Made by a program: the position numbers and the translations under genes
Assembly: GCF_900107725.1 (NCBI RefSeq)
Contig: NZ_FNQO01000002.1
Location: forward strand, 1 to 64,000
Source of the DNA: Microbulbifer marinus
Lineage (GTDB): Bacteria > Pseudomonadota > Gammaproteobacteria > Pseudomonadales > Cellvibrionaceae
Direction of reading: 5' to 3'
Length of the DNA: 64,000 nucleotides
The notes under the pieces: model-generated
What the model saw: the letters and a program-made list of their open reading frames with translations, nothing else
What the model was told of the DNA's origin: nothing
The model's database searches: none
Part shown: positions 62,156 to 64,000 of the stretch, piece by piece
Numbering within the stretch: position 1 is the first letter of the stretch
Layout: each line of letters begins with the position of its first letter

Positions 62156-63655
62156 TTACCGTGACTTTTGACCGAACAGAAACTGCTCGTGATCCGGCAG
62201 GCTCTTGACGGAGCCATCGACAAGCGTTTTCAGGCTATGCATCAGGTCCTCCAGCTGCGGCTCGGATAGGGAATCGGCAATGCTGTGGTGATCCTCCGGG
62301 AATATTCCCTGGCCAATCATCACCTGCTGCCAGGCGGCCTCGGTAAAAAGGTCGTCGTAATTACGGAACACCTTGCCCGTTCGGCGGAACAATTCAATCT
62401 TGTCTGCCAGCGCAGCAGGGATTTCCATCTCCTCGCAGTCCCGCCAGAAATCACTATCACGACGTTGGTTGACCTTGTAGTGCAAAATAATAAAGTCGCG
62501 GATCCGTTCGATTTCCACACGAGACTGACGATTGAATTCCGCCACTTCCTCAGGCTTAACGCCGCGATGGGGAAATGATTTGATCAGGCGTGTGGCCGCG
62601 GACTGAATCAGGTGAATACTGGTAGATTCGAGCGGCTCGAGAAAGCCGCTGGATAGTCCGATGCTAACCACGTTCTTCTCCCATTGGCGGGCGCGGCGTC
62701 CGGTGCGGAAAGGGATAAGCTTGGGTTCTGCGAGGGGTGCGCCGTCGAGGTTGCTCATCAGTACCTCGCGGGCATCGTCATCACTCCAGTGGCGGCTGGA
62801 ATACACAATGCCGTTGCCAGTTCGATGCTGCAGGGGAATACGCCACTGCCAACCTGCGGCATGAGCGATTGACCGGGTATAGGGCACTAAAGGCCGACTA
62901 CCCGCACTGGGAACCGCCATGGCCCGGTCGCAGGGCAGCCACTTGGACCATTCCTCGAATTCGACCCCCAGGGTCTTGTCGATCAGCAACGCCGCCATGC
63001 CGGTACAATCCACGAACAGATCACCGGCGACTGTTGCACCGTTCTCAAGCAACAGGCTCTCGACGAATCCATCCCCAGACCGCAAGGTAATATCCTGGAC
63101 GGTGCCTTCGATCCGCTTTACCCCTTTGCCCTCGCTGTACTGACGAAGAAACTTGGCATAGAGCCCGGCGTCAAAATGATAGGCGTAGGAAAGCCCCGGC
63201 AGGTTGGTACCTTTTATCTGCGCCAACGGTGCAAATTTGTTGTGGATAGCGGCCTGGTAATTGAGGGAGTAATCCCAATAGCTCGAATCGTTACCGCCGA
63301 GCTTGCTTCTCCGCCAAAAATGGTGGAAATCACAGAAGGGGAAGTTCTTGCCGACGGTACCGAAGGCGTGCATGTAGCTCTCACCCCGGCGATACCAATC
63401 CTCGAACTGGATACCGAGTTTGATCGTACCCTTGGTGGCTTGCAGGAATTCCTGCTCATTGAGCCCCAGGGCCTGATTGAAATTGATGATCGGCGGAATC
63501 GTGGCTTCACCCACACCTACAGTACCGATTTTGTCTGACTCGACCAGCGTAATACCGATGCTTTTGCCAAGCACTTTTGCCATGAGCGCAGCAGTCATCC
63601 AGCCTGCAGTACCGCCACCGAGAATGACCAGATTCTTAATAATTCTTTCGTCCAC
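62156..63655 (-). CDS. Flavin-dependent tryptophan-halogenase-like protein
   Basis: 499 residues. FAD motif GGGTAGWM at 13-20. Lys79 in TIKLGIQF matches the catalytic lysine (Lys79 in PrnA), WQWRIP at 269-274 is the halogenase WxWxIP motif, and Glu343 in FLEPLEST aligns with PrnA Glu346. The start is GTG at 63655; the nearest ATG is out of frame. Homologues next to TonB receptors in marine bacteria have mostly unknown substrates; some act on indoles. It precedes, on the minus strand, nothing further in this window, and lies just downstream of a TonB receptor gene. Confidence 0.9.
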   Translation of the reverse strand: MDERIIKNLVILGGGTAGWMTAALMAKVLGKSIGITLVESDKIGTVGVGEATIPPIINFNQALGLNEQEFLQATKGTIKLGIQFEDWYRRGESYMHAFGTVGKNFPFCDFHHFWRRSKLGGNDSSYWDYSLNYQAAIHNKFAPLAQIKGTNLPGLSYAYHFDAGLYAKFLRQYSEGKGVKRIEGTVQDITLRSGDGFVESLLLENGATVAGDLFVDCTGMAALLIDKTLGVEFEEWSKWLPCDRAMAVPSAGSRPLVPYTRSIAHAAGWQWRIPLQHRTGNGIVYSSRHWSDDDAREVLMSNLDGAPLAEPKLIPFRTGRRARQWEKNVVSIGLSSGFLEPLESTSIHLIQSAATRLIKSFPHRGVKPEEVAEFNRQSRVEIERIRDFIILHYKVNQRRDSDFWRDCEEMEIPAALADKIELFRRTGKVFRNYDDLFTEAAWQQVMIGQGIFPEDHHSIADSLSEPQLEDLMHSLKTLVDGSVKSLPDHEQFLFGQKSR

Positions 63656-63759
63656 AATACATATCCGTGTCAGATGCCATTTCCGGATTACTGAGAATCA
63701 CCGGTGGTTGAACCGTTACATAAGGCCACCGAAAACAGTTCAACCCAAATCTTAGTTGG

Positions 63760-63799
63760 AAAAAAAAAGCCCTTGTAATAAACCTATTACAAGGGCTTT
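63760..63799 (-). terminator. Terminator of the TonB-dependent receptor gene
   Basis: Perfect 15-bp stem AAAGCCCTTGTAATA / TATTACAAGGGCTTT (63766-63780, 63785-63799) with an AACC loop and a run of T on the minus strand, separating the receptor from the halogenase gene. Confidence 0.92.
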
Positions 63800-63826
63800 G
63801 CTTAGCTCAATGCTAATTGCATGGGA

Positions 63827-64000
63827 TTACAGCTTGTAGCTGAAGCCCAGCAGGTAGGTCTTGCCGTAGCTCTGGTAGTCGCGAACCTGCAGGGAGTTAT
63901 CGCCACTCAGCGTGGTGAACGGCTCGTCAGTCAGGTTCTGACCTTGCAGGAACACGGACAGACCTTCCAGACCGCTGATACCAGCACCGGAGAAGTCGTA
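63827..64000 (-). CDS. TonB-dependent receptor, C-terminal end only
   Basis: 57 residues visible before the TAA stop, running off the right edge. The segment LEGLSVFLQGQNLTDEPF and the end YGKTYLLGFSYKL show the alternating beta-strand pattern and NLTDEPF turn of the last barrel strands of TonB-dependent outer-membrane receptors (TonB_dep_Rec). The ligand cannot be inferred from the fragment; the neighbouring starch locus and halogenase suggest a glycan or oligosaccharide importer. Confidence 0.85.
   Translation of the reverse strand, partial: YDFSGAGISGLEGLSVFLQGQNLTDEPFTTLSGDNSLQVRDYQSYGKTYLLGFSYKL

Overview
The window reads as a chromosomal segment of a GC-rich, marine-type gammaproteobacterium. 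Gene content and protein flavour suggest a polysaccharide-degrading lineage such as Cellvibrionales/Microbulbifer; that placement is inference, because no rRNA or tRNA gene is present. Coding density is high. One low-GC island at about 42.8-45.3 kb stands out. The window opens inside ppx and closes inside a TonB-dependent receptor.

Layout. 0-12.4 kb: ppx, selO, a DUF2147 protein, an emrRAB-like MarR/HlyD/DHA2 efflux operon, parC, a FetAB-like ABC pair, and a Tat-exported molybdopterin sulfite-oxidase-like enzyme with a small cytochrome c. 12.4-20.1 kb (minus strand): an MgtC-like protein, an Aquifex-type aconitase and a giant DUF748/AsmA-like protein of 1747 residues that carries twelve evenly spaced cysteine pairs. 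20.4-31 kb: selD fused to an NADH-dehydrogenase-like domain, type II NADH dehydrogenase, a sirtuin, a SixA-like phosphatase, an H-NS-like protein, a CBS protein, an SLC13-type transporter with a long Lys/Glu repeat, and mnmH. selD and mnmH together imply tRNA selenouridine synthesis. 31-36.8 kb: housekeeping minus-strand genes (SDR, VOC, rlmD, YgjP-like peptidase, hotdog thioesterase, DUF2799 lipoprotein, GloC-like hydrolase).

36.8-60.9 kb is a maltodextrin/starch locus: the MalT activator, a GH13 alpha-glucosidase, an MFS sugar importer, a three-gene exported GH13/GH31/GH13 operon, a MalS-like amylase and an esterase lipoprotein. GC-rich inverted elements that resemble MalT boxes lie upstream of four of its transcription units. 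The expected scheme is extracellular or periplasmic cleavage, debranching or transglucosylation, MFS import of maltose or short dextrins, and cytoplasmic alpha-glucosidase. At the right edge a flavin-dependent tryptophan-halogenase-like gene precedes a TonB-dependent receptor, a pairing common in marine glycan loci.

The most unusual region, 42.8-46.3 kb, sits inside the starch locus. It is a decayed sedentary chromosomal integron: an integron integrase pseudogene with several frameshifts, an attI-type junction, and at least two intact attC sites flanking low-GC cassettes that encode small membrane proteins. The complementary R'' and R' core heptamers match cassette by cassette, which supports the assignment from sequence alone.
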